DNA of 64,000 nt from Dugong dugon (GCA_030035585.1 CM057471.1:95295819-95359818), one strand, 5' to 3'. Counted from the first letter of the stretch, positions 46,290 through 57,345 are shown. Numbers and translations are program-made. The notes: generated by a model not told the origin, from the letters alone.

Positions 46290-46625
46290 ACATTAGTTAT
46301 ACAGTAGAGGTCTCATACAATATTTGTCCTTTTGTGATTGACTTATTTCACTCAGCATAGTGTCCTCCAGTTTCATCCATGTTATGAGATGTTTCACAGA
46401 TTCATCATTGTTCTTTATCTTTGTATAATACTCCATTGTGTGTATGCACCATAGTTTGTTTATCCATTCATCTGCTGATGGTCATCTAGGTTGTTTCCAT
46501 CTTTTTGCTATTGTGAACAGTGCTTCAATGAATATGGGTGTGCAAATGTCTATTAGTGTGATGGCTCTTATTTCTCTAGGATGTACTCCTAGGAGTGGGA
46601 TTGCATTTTGTAGTGCTTTTTTCTG
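46290..46625 (-). pseudogene. Residual C-terminus of L1 ORF2
   Basis: The minus-strand reading holds ORF2 C-terminal landmarks: ALFTIAKRWKQPR, DEWINKLWCIHTMEYY and TWMKLEDTMLSEISQSQKDK, with one in-frame stop after KQPR, ending near 46290. No endonuclease or polymerase domain precedes it, so the protein could not act alone. Confidence 0.85.
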
Positions 46626-47059
46626 TGGTGCTGATGTTTTCTTTGTTCCACTTACTCTCCTGTGCTGAGTTCCTTTTTTTTGTGGATTTTTTTTTTCATT
46701 TCTTTTGTTTTTGTTTTTACTGAGACTTTATGTTTTTCTTCTTTATTTTGACAAGTAGGTTTGTTAACTTTCATTGTGGTTACCTTGAAATTTACCTTTA
46801 TCTTCCTAGATTTGTACCAGTGTATTACACTTGGTATCGCTTGACTTCCTCTCCATTAGAAGGTTCTACACCTACACCATTTATTCTCTCTTTTATTGTT
46901 CTGATGCTGTTGTCATTTACAGATTAACCTCTCTGGTTCCCTTTTGTAATTCTTTCGGTTTTGCATAGTCCTTAAGAGTTCATTTCCCAGGTTGGTATCT
47001 GACTAGTACAATCTTGTGTCCTATATTCAGCCTGTGGTCTGATATTGTTTGTTCTCAGA

Positions 47060-48178
47060 TCAAAGGACTTCCTTTAATAAGTCTTGTAAGTTTGGTTGGG
47101 TTTTTACATAGTCCCTTAATTTCTGTTTATCTGGAAATGACCTAATTTCACCGTCATATTTGAACAAGAGTTTTGCAGGATATATTATTCTTGGCTGGAA
47201 ATTTTTTTCTTTCAAGGTTTTATATATGTCATCCCATTACCTTCTTGCCTGCATGGTTTCTGCTGAATAATCCGAGCTTAGTCTTATTATTTCTCCTCTG
47301 TATGTGACTTTTTGTTTTTCTTGAGCTGCTCTCAGGATTCTTTGTTTGTCTTTGGTTTTAGTGAGTGTGATTATGATATGCCTTGGTGATTTTCTTTTGG
47401 GGTCTATCCTATATGGGGTTCTTTGAGCTTCTTGGATGGTCAGCTTTTCCTTTTTCATGACATTGGGGTAGTTTTCTGTCAGCAATTCTTCAATGATCCT
47501 CTCTGTGTTTTGTTTTCTCCCCCTGTTCTGGAACTCCAATCACTTGCAGATTTTTGCTTTTGATTGTATCTCACATAATTCTCAGTGTTTCTTCATTCTT
47601 TTTTTCTGATTTTTCCTCAGAGCTGTATCCAAGTGTTTGTCTTCAATTTCGTTGATCCTGTCTTCCGTAGTTTCAGACCTGCTCCTCAGCCCTTCTATGA
47701 CACTGTCCATTTCTGAAATCTTGTTTACCTTTTGGATTTCTAATTGTTGTTTTTGTATAATTTCTAGTTATGAATTTATTTTAGCTTTTTGTTTCTGTAT
47801 TATTTTCTTGAATTCTTCCATTTTTTTGGTCTGTATTTTCCATGAATTTGTCTATTTTTTCCTCATTTTTGTCTGTTTTTTTGCTTACACTCTTGGATAA
47901 TTCTGAATATTAGGGATTTTAATTCCCTATCTGTTAGGTCTAGTGCCTTTTCTTCTACTGGAAGGTCATCTGGTGTTTTATTTTGGATGTCTACTGGAAA
48001 CATCCTGTCTTGTTGTTGTAAAGTTTTGATATTGTCTGCTGTCTTCAGGGCATTTGGTGGTTATTTTCCTCGTTTATTGATTGTAGATTTGTTTTTTTCA
48101 TCCTGCTTTTTTGTTCTATTTGGTTATGTCTGAGCAGGCAGACCGTGCGTTCTTTGTTGTTTGCTCATCTGTGGGCAT
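47060..48178 (-). pseudogene. L1 ORF1p-like protein gene, degenerate
   Basis: ORF1p is the RNA-binding chaperone of L1 and HAL1 particles, with a coiled coil, an RRM and a C-terminal domain. A start codon at 48176-48178 and a stop at 47060-47062 give about 370 codons, near the normal length. The N-terminal part has a basic, lysine/glutamine-rich coiled coil (IQKQQLEIQKVNKISE-like). The RRM/C-terminal region is well preserved at 47237-47539 (TIQEAQRTPYRIDPKRKSPR) and after it (YPAKLLFKYDGEIR; PDKQKLRDYVKTQPNL). Several frameshifts and stops, including early stops at about 48118 and 48100 and breaks in the coiled coil, make it non-functional. ORF2 does not follow. Confidence 0.85.
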
Positions 48179-49574
48179 GATACTTTTCACCTCCTTCTCC
48201 AGTGGGCAGGGTCAGTCACTCAGGTAGGGTACAGCAGGGCAGGTCCTGCTGAAAGTGAGTTGCTGGGATAGGTTTTTTGTGGCACGTACCAGGGCTGACA
48301 GTGTGGACCGGGAATCAGTGCAGGGCAGGTTCCAGTAGACTGTGCCTGTGTTGCTTGGGAGTGTGATGTTCAGCACACGGTGCAGGTAGAAAGGAAGGAG
48401 GGGCTAGATCATGATATGTGGAGCTAAGATGGGTATGGGAAAGATGAGAGAGAGAAGAGAGGAACAGGATCCAAAGACATACACACAAACAAAAAAGAGT
48501 GCTAAGGGAGCTTGCTATTGGAGTGGAGAGATGAGAGACTGAGAAATGGGGAAAAACAAAAATAAAAAAAAAAAAGAAAAAGGGTAAAAGAAAAAAATGA
48601 ATAAATCAAGAAACTGGAAATGAAGAAAGACAAAAAGGGAATAATAGAGAGAAGAAAACTAAACAAAGAAATGAAAAAAAAAACCAAAAACAAAAAAACA
48701 ATAAAAAAGAAATGCCCCCAGGGATGTCCATGTGTGTCTGCACAGAGTAAGGGACTAGCTTCCAAGCCATGCAGTACTGCCCAGCTAGAAGGGGCTCCCA
48801 GGCCAAGAAAAGGAAAAGAAAACAAACAAATCAAAACGGAACAAACCAGAACAAGCAAACAAACAAATGAAAAAGCCCCAGGGGTCCCACCAGCATGGCG
48901 GCATGGGCTGGGAAGCAGTTTCACAGTTGCACAGTGTTTCCCAGCCTTTCAGGAAGAAGCAAAGATGATGCACGGAGCCAGGTATTTGAGAGAAAGAAGG
49001 GGGAGGTGGTGAGAGGTAAGGAAGAAATCTAAAGAAGCGGAAAAAAGCAACACCAGCAGCCAACAAATGGCACTAAGGAAGCTGGCCAGTGCAGGTGGGT
49101 GGAATCCAAGCAGCACTGGGGGGAAGCTTGTGCTTCCCAGCCAATAGACTGTGGCTACAGGAAGCAGAGGAGGCTAAATGGGGGTGAAGAAGGGTGGAGG
49201 GTGGGAAAGCCTATATCATGGGTTACCGGTTGTTCTGTCTGCTGCTGGAAGCTGCTTTCTCCTATGCTGATCTCTGATAGGAGTCCAAGATGGTGAATCC
49301 ATGCTGTGGTAGCTGATAGGTGACCTCTGCATGTATCTCTCCTCGCACTCTGTTCTCGGTAAGTTTCTTATTCCATTTGGTGCTTGGCTGAGTTCTTTAT
49401 CTCTTCATTTGATGGTTAGGTTTTCAGGATTGAGGTGTGACTCTTTTTGACTTAGTTTTTCTGATCTTTGCTGCAGAGGGACGGCGTTGTGCTTCTGACT
49501 ATGTTGCCTGGAAGTCTCCCCATTCTTAACATTTTGAAAGAGACTGGTGGATGGTATGGTAGCTTGTCTCTAAG

Positions 49575-50098
49575 ACAGGCCATCATCAATTCTTTCCCAC
49601 CATATATATACAAGCCATTCCCCAGTGAGACGTGGGACCTATTCCTCTACCCAATTGAATCTAGGCTGGCCTGTGACTCGCTCTTTACCAATAGAATATG
49701 GTGGAAGTGATACTACTGCATAACTTCCAAATCATAAGGAGGCTTGCAGCTTTTGTTGGATATCTTGGAATACTTGATTTTGGGGAATCCGGCTACCATG
49801 TAAGCAATCCAACTATGCTGAGGCCTCAATGCTGTGAGGAAGCCCAGTCTAGTCATATGGAGAGACTAGCCCACAGCTACTCCAGCCCAGGCACTAGACA
49901 TATGAGTGAAGAAAGCTTCAAATAACTCAAGTTCTGGCTGCCATCTGATTGCAACCAAGTGAGGGACCCCAAATGAGAGCTACCCAGCTAAGCCCACCAA
50001 CCCCCAAAACCATGAGGGATAATAGTACATTATTGTTTCACTATACTTAGTTTTGTGGGTGACTTGTTAGGCAGCAATGGATAACTGGAACAATATAA
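49575..50098 (+). mobile_element. MLT1-like LTR
   Basis: CTGGCCTGTGACTCGCTC, CAATAGAATATGGTGGAAGTG, CTGTGAGGAAGCCCAG, GATTGCAACCAAGTGAGGG and the end GGCAGCAATGGATAACTGGA follow an old mammalian LTR in plus orientation. The start is not sharply defined. Confidence 0.6.
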
Positions 50099-50277
50099 CT
50101 AAGAAATATACTTCAGAAGTGTAGTTTGTGTCTTAGTTAAAATGCTCAGTCTTCTGTTACTTTTCATGATAAATGAGGGTAGCATGAAGAAATGTCATGA
50201 TCGATGTTTTAGAATAGTGTTTGGTTGGAGGGTACTGAGCTCCTTGATTTTATGCTTGGAATAAATTCAGATTTGGA

Positions 50278-50459
50278 TACACACACACACACACATACAT
50301 GTACATACCCATTGCAGTCAACTTGATTCCAACTCATAGCAACCCTGCAGGACAGTGTAGAACTGCCCCATGTGGTTCCCAAGGAGCAGCTGGTGGATTC
50401 AAACTGCCAACCTTTTAGTTAGAAGCCAAGCTCTTAACCACTGCACCACCAGGGCTTCT

Positions 50460-50500
<41 letters not shown>
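50278..50500. repeat. (CA)n microsatellite split by an AfroSINE
   Basis: CA runs at 50278-50296 and 50462-50499 flank the SINE, which appears to have landed in an existing CA tract. Confidence 0.85.
50310..50459 (-). mobile_element. AfroSINE, short form
   Basis: CATTGCAGTCAACTTGATTCC to CACCACCAGGGCTTC, reversed and almost complete. Confidence 0.94.
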
Positions 50501-50502
<2 letters not shown>

Positions 50503-50504
50503 TA

Positions 50505-51005
50505 AGCCAGTATCACACAATATTTTTAAATGTTTTTTAAAATATGTATAATAAATTGAAGAAAGTAGGGTAGGCCCCATGTTCACAAGGAGCTGCTGGT
50601 GTGATTTGTTATTTGAAAGAATACAAAATGCTGCCCAAAAGTTTTTCCTTCCATCAGCCTAAAATTTCCTCCATTAATCCATTTTACCCCTTCTTACCTA
50701 GGAAAGATAGAACATAAATTGCCTGAGGACCCCATGAAACCTGGACTAAGCAGACTGTCAGATAAGCTAGCTGAACTCTGAAAGGTAGTCTTGAAGAAGT
50801 GGGTCAAGGAGGGATGGGTGAGTTCTGAGGGGATTTGGAAAGGGTCAGAGTACGTGTAGGAAGCCAATGTGAAGGGGTCTTGGTGACCTGAAGGCATTGG
50901 GATGAGGCTGGGGGAGGGGAAACTCTGAAGACAAACCTCCCTCACTTCCTAATTCTGCACAGAGTTGGTCTTGCATAAAGCAGTTGTCATTTTTTCTATT
51001 GAGCA
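50505..51005. other. Unrecognised non-coding stretch
   Basis: No repeat or exon recognised. Confidence 0.45.
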
Positions 51006-51380
51006 CCTTTTATATACTAGGCACTATGCTCAGTACTTCACGGATTATGGTCTTATTGACCCTTCCCCAACCCTATAAATAGGACATTTTGAAAGTGAAA
51101 GGGGCACTGTTAATTTATGCCATTAATCATTATAACCGTTATAATGATATTCTATAAGCTAGGAACATCCCAGGTCAACCTAGACATATGGTCACCGTAC
51201 CTATGAGGCAGTAGAATATGGTGGAAGTGATACTTCCCTGATGTACAGATGAGGAAACTGAAGCTTAGAGAGGTTAAGTTACTTGCCCAAGGTCATACAG
51301 ATAGTAAGTGGTGGAGTGGGATTTGAACCCAAATAGTCTGGCTCCTGGGTCTACACTCTACCACTAGAGCTAAAACATTA
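51005..51380 (-). mobile_element. MIR, two parts
   Basis: TATATACTAGGCACTATGCTC (51010-51085) and GATGTACAGATGAGGAAACTG, GGTTAAGTTACTTGCCCAAG, GTGGGATTTGAACCC (51235-51365) are the two ends of one reversed MIR, separated by about 150 bp of other DNA. Confidence 0.8.
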
Positions 51381-51802
51381 GCTATTCTTTTATGCAGAAG
51401 TCACAAAGTGGCAGTTCACAGGCTGAATCTGGTTCCCACATCTGTTTTGTTTGGCACTCATTGATTTTTTTTTCTTTAATTGAACTTAAATGCCTTTGAA
51501 TGAGGCCTGCTTATTCCAGTTTAATTTATAGTTTCTCTTACTTACACTTGGCCAGTTTGACTCATTTATAAAAGTAATACCTGGAGACATTTGACGTGGT
51601 AGCTCCCGATGTAATGCATTTTCTCTGACCACTCCTACTTCCTTCTCCCCATGGGTCTACTCTGTCTCTCATCCACTTACCTTTTCTGTCTCTTGTGTTA
51701 ACACCATAAATCCTTTATCCCTCTTGTCTCCATTCCTCTCTCACCTTCTTGGGAGAGCCTATGCATGGACACACTTCATACTTCTCTCCTAGTGTATCCA
51801 TT

Positions 51803-51964
51803 AAAAAAAAAAACCATTGCCATTGAGTTGATTCCAACTCATAGCGACCGCATAGGACAGGGTGGAACTGTCCCATAGGGTTTCCAAGGAGCGGTTGCTG
51901 GATTCAAACAGCTGACCATTTGTTTAGCAGCTGAATGCTTAACCACTGTGTCATCAGGGCTCCT
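51803..51964 (-). mobile_element. AfroSINE, short form
   Basis: AAAAACCATTGCCATTGAG to CATCAGGGCTCC, reversed, complete. Confidence 0.94.
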
Positions 51965-52400
51965 AAACAAGTCTCCAAAGGTTAGCTGGGTATGATTTTA
52001 TTTCACATGATTACTCCAACCAGTGAGTATATAAGCACCCAATGGTTACTTGAAACACACCTGTATTTATATCACAAGTGAGAGGTAGGTCGTGACTATC
52101 AAAAGAACTCTAAGTGTGGCTGAGCATTTACTTAATATTTTGAAAATAAGATTAGAAATCTTTAAACTAGTATTACATATTTTTGAAATATAATACAATA
52201 AGAATGATATTAGTTTTTGAAGATTTATTCCTTAAGAAATTTTATGAATTTGGGGGACAGTCATTTTTAAAACTAATCGAAGGTTTAAAAGTTTTAGGTA
52301 GGTTAAAAATGACTGAATCCTGTGCAAGAATTCTGTGAAACCGGAGAAGAGATGCTAATGAAATATTAGAGGGGAGAGTACTTAAATTTCAGGAGCGAGG
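51965..52400. other. Unrecognised AT-rich stretch
   Basis: No repeat recognised before the L1 target duplication. Confidence 0.4.
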
Positions 52401-52414
52401 TTTTTCAGAGGTGT

Positions 52415-52900
52415 TGACAGGGAACACAACAGAGAGTCCCTGATGGAGGAGAAAAGTGGGGTGCAGAATTCAAATTCTAGTGAAAAGATCAGATTTAATG
52501 GCCTGACTGAGACTGGAGGAATCCCAGGAAGCCTGGCCCCCAGACTCTCTGTCAACCCAGAACTAAAACCATTCCGGAGGTCAACTCTTCAGACAAAGAT
52601 TAGACTGGACTATGGGACATAAAATGATACTCGTGAAGAGTGTGCTTATTAGCTCAGGTAGATACATGAGACTAAATGGGCAGCTTCTATCTGGAGGTGA
52701 GATGAGAAGACAGAGAGGGTCAGGAGCTGGCTAAATGGACATGGGAAATCAGGGGTGGAAAGGAGGAGTGTGTTGTCACAGTTTAGGGAGAGAAATTAGG
52801 GTCACATAACAATGGATGTATAAATTTTTGTATGAGAGACTAACTTGAATTGTAAACTTTCACTTAAAGTACAACAGTAAAATAAAAATAAAAATGAAAA
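52415..52900 (+). mobile_element. L1 3' end, type C, with target duplication
   Basis: A 5'-truncated copy ending in (AAAAT)n. Flanks TTTTTCAGAGGTGT (52401-52414) and TTTTTCAGAGGCGT (52901-52914) differ at one site, a TG/CG pair consistent with CpG decay. Same family as 14.2-15.3 kb. Confidence 0.92.
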
Positions 52901-52914
52901 TTTTTCAGAGGCGT

Positions 52915-53835
52915 AACTACGGTATGGCAGGCAGGACGTGTGCCCTTGGCGCCGCTGAGGAGGGGCACAATGAGTAGCTTCTATTGGCCATCGCCGTTTT
53001 CATCACCAGCTGTGAGAAATCATGCAGCAATTTAAACCTAATAGCCATAGGCACTATTTTCCGTAGATAGGTCCCTATTTACAATGATGAAGATGGACAG
53101 AGAACACTGATAACAGAGTGATTGAACATGAGAAGAGAGGAAGGGCTCATCAAAAAGAAGTACCAGATGTGAATAATCACAAAGCTCTAAGCAACATGGA
53201 AGAGCATCACTTGGGAAATTGGCGCTACAGCTCAGGACACGACAAAGAACTTGCAAACTCTTCTCACGCTTCTTACCCTCTGATACAAATATGCCTTTCC
53301 TACTTAAAAGAAGACAGCTTCTTTCATGTTCAGCCCTTTCAATGACCATCAACATGTCACAGAGATGGACTTAACACAATCTGTTTAAAACCTTCAGAAA
53401 TTTTCTGAATTACAGACTTGCCCAAGAATTGGATCATTGGATTAATTAAGGGTTGTGTGTGAGAGGAATGAGATTTTTAATTTACTCGAGCCAATAGTCT
53501 CTATGAATGTAATAAATAAATTGATAAGTAAAATGTGTGTGGATTTTTATTAATAACTACTAAGGTCTGCTAGAAAGCCCATCGCTAGCCCAGGCACAGC
53601 CACTTAATGTCTATTATGTGCACATGTCAGCGACTAAAATTCTATTTTTGGATTTCACGGATAATGCAAAGTAGAGGGTCTTCCTTTCAGTACTTGGTTT
53701 ATGATGGGGCTGGGAGGAAGGTTGCTGGTTGTAGAGAAAGTTCTTTTCAGACTTTCTAGTTGGGTAAGTGGTTAGAAAGGTTTCCATGTATTCACGCTGA
53801 CGCTGTATACAGACTAATTAGTATATGGGCAAGAC
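52915..53835. other. Unrecognised non-coding stretch
   Basis: Starts with a short CpG-containing patch (TTGGCGCCGCTGAGGAGG). Frames on both strands at 53038-53355 lack domains. Confidence 0.4.
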
Positions 53836-53839
53836 CTCT

Positions 53840-53890
53840 GGGTTAGATTAGATGACCTCTAAGGTGCCTTCGACTTGGAAATTCTGGGTT
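53840..53890 (+). mobile_element. CR1/L3-like 3' end
   Basis: TTAGATGACCTCTAAGGTGCC followed by a GGAAATTCTGGG-like end resembles the conserved 3' terminus of mammalian L3/CR1. Confidence 0.45.
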
Positions 53891-54519
53891 TTGAGCGGCA
53901 GGTGAGTGTCAGCTGTTCCATTGGGTCATTTTCTTCTAGCACCCTCGGGCTGCCAAGGTCATTTTCATGTTACATTCATGGTTGAGGTTAAGCTTGTGAT
54001 ATTAGCTTGGTTCTGCCTGACTGATTTCATGTTCCTGAAAAGACTGCCACAAATACAATCAGGCAGGAAAATTTTTCAAAGCGTTTTATCAAGGCTCCCT
54101 CTATGGGGTTTATACAGAACCCATACAGAATATGAATTTCTCTGCATATGAGTATTCTATATTCAAAAGACCAGTTCCGAATCTTGACTTTTTTTCCCTC
54201 CTGATTGAATCTCCAAATGTCTTTCACCAACTTAGTTTTTGGCTCTCTCCATTTGCAGTGGGTATCTGCTGTTTGACTGACTAGGTCAGCACACTACTTC
54301 CCAGTTTCCTCTGGAAAATTCTCCCTCCTAGCATTTAAACCACGAGCATCAAATGGGAGCTATCATTCTTCTTCTTTTTTTTTTTTTTAAGATCTCACCC
54401 TCTTGAGCTATTTATTGGTCTAAGGGTGAGCACCTGGCATATAGTGGACCAAATAGAATCCTTCCCCAGGTCTTTTTAATTGGGCTGAGGGACCGTTTCA
54501 TGTTTTCTCTGATGGAAAA

Positions 54520-54700
54520 GAAAGCACAGGTTCTGCAGTCATACCACCTAGATTCAAATCCTGGCTTGACAACTTAATAACTGAGACTTTGGACAAGTTA
54601 CTGGCTTCACCTCGCCAAGCCTTAGTTCATCTATTAAACGGGAATGATATTGCTTCCTACCTCATAGGTTAGTAGTGTTGAGAGTTAAATGATATCATAC
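54520..54700 (+). mobile_element. MIR
   Basis: GATTCAAATCCTGGCTTGAC, GACAAGTTACTGGCTTCACC, TCATCTATTAAACGGGAATG and TACCTCATAGGTTAGTAG follow MIR in order. Confidence 0.8.
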
Positions 54701-54704
54701 TGTT

Positions 54705-55045
54705 TCAGTTTATGGCTACGTAACAACCCAAAACTCGGTGCCTTAAAACAATATTAACCATTTGTTTGCTCATGGTTCTGCAATATGAACATGGCATAGG
54801 CTGTCTCTGCTCCATGTAACTGTGATGATTCAACTGGAGCTGGAAGATCCAAGATGGCTTTACTCACATGTCTGGTGCCTTGAAAGGGTTACTAGAAAGA
54901 CTGGGGACTGGCTGGGGCTCTTTTTTTCCCCCCTCATTGTTTCTCATCCTCCATGCCCTTTCTCTTTCCCTGTGACCGTTAGGGTGGTCAGACTTTTTTA
55001 CTTGGTGGCCAGCTTCTAAGAGCATGAAGGTAGAAGCTACAGGTC
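54705..55045 (-). mobile_element. MaLR/MLT-like LTR remnant
   Basis: ACGTAACAACCCAAAACTCGG, TGCCTTAAAACAATATTAACC and CACATGTCTGGTGCCTTGA resemble an old reversed LTR. Boundaries are unclear. Confidence 0.45.
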
Positions 55046-55082
55046 TTTTGTATTAGTTTCCTATTGCTGCTGTAACAAATTA

Positions 55083-55421
55083 CAGTAGTGACCCCTTATC
55101 TGTAGGAATATGTTCCAAGACCTCCTATGGATGCCTGAAACCACGGATAGTACCAGACACTATATGAATTGTCCTGTACATACATAACTATGATAAAGTT
55201 TAATTTATAAATCAGGCATAGTAAGAGATTAACAACTATAACTAATAATAAAATAGAACAATTAGAACAATATACTGTAATAAAAGTTTTGTGAATGACA
55301 GAGCGGGAGGGCATGAGATTTCATCATGTTACGTACTCATTTAATGTCTTCAAACTGCGGTTGATCGCGGGTAACTGAAACTACGGAAAGAGAAACGGTG
55401 GATGGGGGGGAGGAGCTACTG
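55083..55421 (+). mobile_element. Tigger-type MITE (MER44/Tigger7-like)
   Basis: The 339-bp element has inverted ends CAGTAGTGACCCCTTATC and GGGGGGGAGGAGCTACTG and is flanked by TA on both sides, the Tc1/mariner target duplication. Inner words such as CGGATAGTACCAGACACTAT and GTTGATCGCGGGTAACTG match the Tigger group. No transposase is encoded. Confidence 0.85.
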
Positions 55422-55881
55422 TATCACAAGCTTAGTGTCTTAAAACAACACAAGTTTATTATGTTGCAGTTCTGGAGGTCAGATGTCCAAAATGAATTGT
55501 ACAGGGCTAAAATCAAAGTGTTGACAGAGCTACATTCCTTCTGGAGGCTCTAGGGGAGAATCTGTTTCCTTGCCTTTTCTAGCTTCTAGAGGCTGCCTGT
55601 ATTCCTTGGTCCATGGCCCCCTACCATCTTCAAAGCTAGCAGCGTAGGATTTTCAAATCTCTCTCTCTGACCTCTGCTGCTGTCACCACATTTGACTCTC
55701 CCTCTCTTGCCTCACTCTTTCACTCATAAGGACTCTTGCGATTACTTTGGGCTCACCTGGATAACCCAGGATAATCTCCCCATCTCAAAATCCTGAACTT
55801 AGTCACCTTTGCCAAGTCCTTTTTTCCATGTCCCTTTTGAACATATCCACAGGTTCTGTGTATTAGGATGTGAATATCTTT

Positions 55882-56227
55882 GTTGTTGTTAGGTGCTGTC
55901 GAGTCGGTTCTGACTCATAGCAACCCTATGTACAACAGAACGAAACACTGCCCAGTCCTGTGCCATCCTCACAATCATTGTTATGTTTTAGCCCATTGTT
56001 GCAGCCACTGACTGCCTCAGTCCATCTTGCTGAGGGTCTTCCTCTTTTTCGCTGACCCTCTATTTACCAAGCATGATGTCCTTCTCCAGGGAATGGTCCC
56101 TCCTGATGATGTGTCCAAAGTACATGATACAAAGTCTTGCCATCCTTGCTTCTAAAGAGCATTCTGGCTGTACTTCCAAAACGGATTTTTTCTGGCAGTC
56201 CATGGTATATTCAATATTCTGTGGTCA
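55882..56227 (-). mobile_element. RTE LINE 3' end, 5'-truncated
   Basis: Reversed RTE 3' end (TGTTGTTAGGTGCTGTCGAG to GTATATTCAATATTCTGTGG). ATCTTTG at about 55875-55881 and 56228-56234 is its target duplication within the LTR. Confidence 0.82.
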
Positions 56228-56262
56228 TCTTTGGGAGGGCATTGTTCTACAGTCCACAGTCC

Positions 56263-56715
56263 ATTTTCTGGCTCCTAAGGATTTGTATTTGCCTGACATG
56301 CAAAATACGTTTACTCCATCCCAACATCCTCCATATCTCAACCCATTACAGCATCAGCTCAAAGTCCAAAATCTCAGCATCTAAATAATCTATATCAGAC
56401 ATGAGTGAGACTCTGAGTATGGTCCATCCTGGAGCTAAATTTCTGTCCATCTGTGGACCTGTAAAACTAGAAAACAAGTTATCTGCTCCCAAAATACAAT
56501 GATGGGACAGGACTTGGATAACAGGCATAGATATTTCTGTTCAAAAAGAGAGAAAATGGAAGGAAAAAAGGAGTCACCAGTCCCAAATAATTTCGAATCC
56601 AACAGGGCAGATTCCATTAGCTATCCAGGCCTGGAAATAATCCTTTGTGGCTTGAGGCTCCACCCTCTAGGTTCTCAGCTTTGCCCTTTGAGTTATCCTC
56701 CCTTTTTCATAAAAT
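56263..56715 (-). mobile_element. MaLR internal region
   Basis: Words CTGGCTCCTAAGGATTTG, CATGCAAAATACGTTTACTCC, CATTACAGCATCAGCTCAAAG and AATACAATGATGGGACAGG belong to the non-coding internal part of MLT1/MST elements. Adjoining the LTR on its 5' side, it makes that LTR the 3' one. Confidence 0.7.
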
Positions 56716-56781
56716 GTAACACATTTGAAGCTGTTTTTGTCAGCATGTATGTATATATATATATGTATATATGTATGCACT

Positions 56782-56936
56782 GGAGCCCTGGTGGCGCAGT
56801 GGTTAAAAGCTACAGCTGCTAACCAAAAGGTGGGCAGTTCAAGTCCACCATCCTCTCCTTGGAAACCGTATGGGGCAGTTCTACTCTGTCCTTTAGGGTT
56901 ACTATGAGTTGGAATCAACTCGATGGCAATGGGTTT
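56782..56936 (+). mobile_element. AfroSINE, short form
   Basis: GGAGCCCTGGTGGCGCAGTGG (intact A box) to CAACTCGATGGCAATGGG. Flanks read TATGTATGCA and TATGCATGCA. A (TA/TG)n run precedes it and an (ATTC)n run follows at 56949-56972. Confidence 0.95.
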
Positions 56937-57184
56937 ATGCATGCATATATTCATTCATTCATTCATTCATCCCCAGGACAGGCAGGCATACCCTGGTGTC
57001 TACAGTTGGGATGGCACATCCCAGTCTGCCTGATAGCTACTATGGGTATCCTGCAGAGTCTCCCCTTATTGCAACCTGTGGATAATCCCCCATCCCGAAA
57101 CTATGAACTGTAGTGAAATGTTTGGTTTATCTGGATCCTAGTACCCGTCACTGGACTAGAAAACAGAGTAGACCTCAGGCATGG

Positions 57185-57345
57185 ATTATTTTTGTTTTAG
57201 TTTTTGGCAACAGCTTTATTGCGATACAATACACACACCACAAAATTCACCCTTTTAAAGAGTACAAGTCTCAATGGTTTTTAATACGTTCACAGAGTTG
57301 TATGACCATCACAACATGTGTAACCAAACTCAGGAAAATTTCCTG
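57185..57345 (-). mobile_element. L1M 3' UTR fragment
   Basis: GCTTTATTGCGATACAATACA, AAAGAGTACAAGTCTCAATGG and GTTGTATGACCATCACAAC match the L1M 3' UTR in reverse. Confidence 0.7.

Larger units (their letters stand above)
44696..49519 (-). mobile_element. HAL1-like 'half-L1' retroelement with 11-bp target duplication
   Basis: The 4824-bp insertion is flanked by CCATTCTTAAC at 44685-44695 and 49520-49530. On the minus strand the order is: 5' UTR of about 1.3 kb (49519 to about 48180), degenerate ORF1 (48178-47060), a short linker, only the last 100 or so codons of ORF2 (about 46625-46290), an L1 type A 3' UTR ending in an A-rich tract near 45370, a second tail module (B then A, 45345-44696) and a terminal A tract. 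The endonuclease and nearly all of the reverse transcriptase of ORF2 are absent, as in HAL1 elements, which depend on an intact L1. A separate 279-bp retrocopy interrupts the tail at 45033-45311. Confidence 0.8.
55049..56262 (-). mobile_element. MLT1-type LTR carrying two later insertions
   Basis: The LTR pieces are 55049-55082 (TGTATTAGTTTCCTATTGC), 55422-55881 and 56228-56262. A Tigger MITE (55083-55421) and an RTE fragment (about 55882-56227) interrupt it. Internal MaLR sequence continues beyond it. Confidence 0.8.

Noticed and set aside
48502-49066. Hydrophobic 140-codon and other frames on the minus strand, and a lysine-rich frame on the plus strand
   Set aside because: They lie in the A-rich and GA-rich 5' UTR of the HAL1-like element. 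The apparent membrane segments come from poly-T/poly-C composition.
50462-50499. CA, TG and AT runs as Z-DNA or origin signals
   Set aside because: Ordinary mammalian microsatellites; nothing in the sequence supports a specific function.
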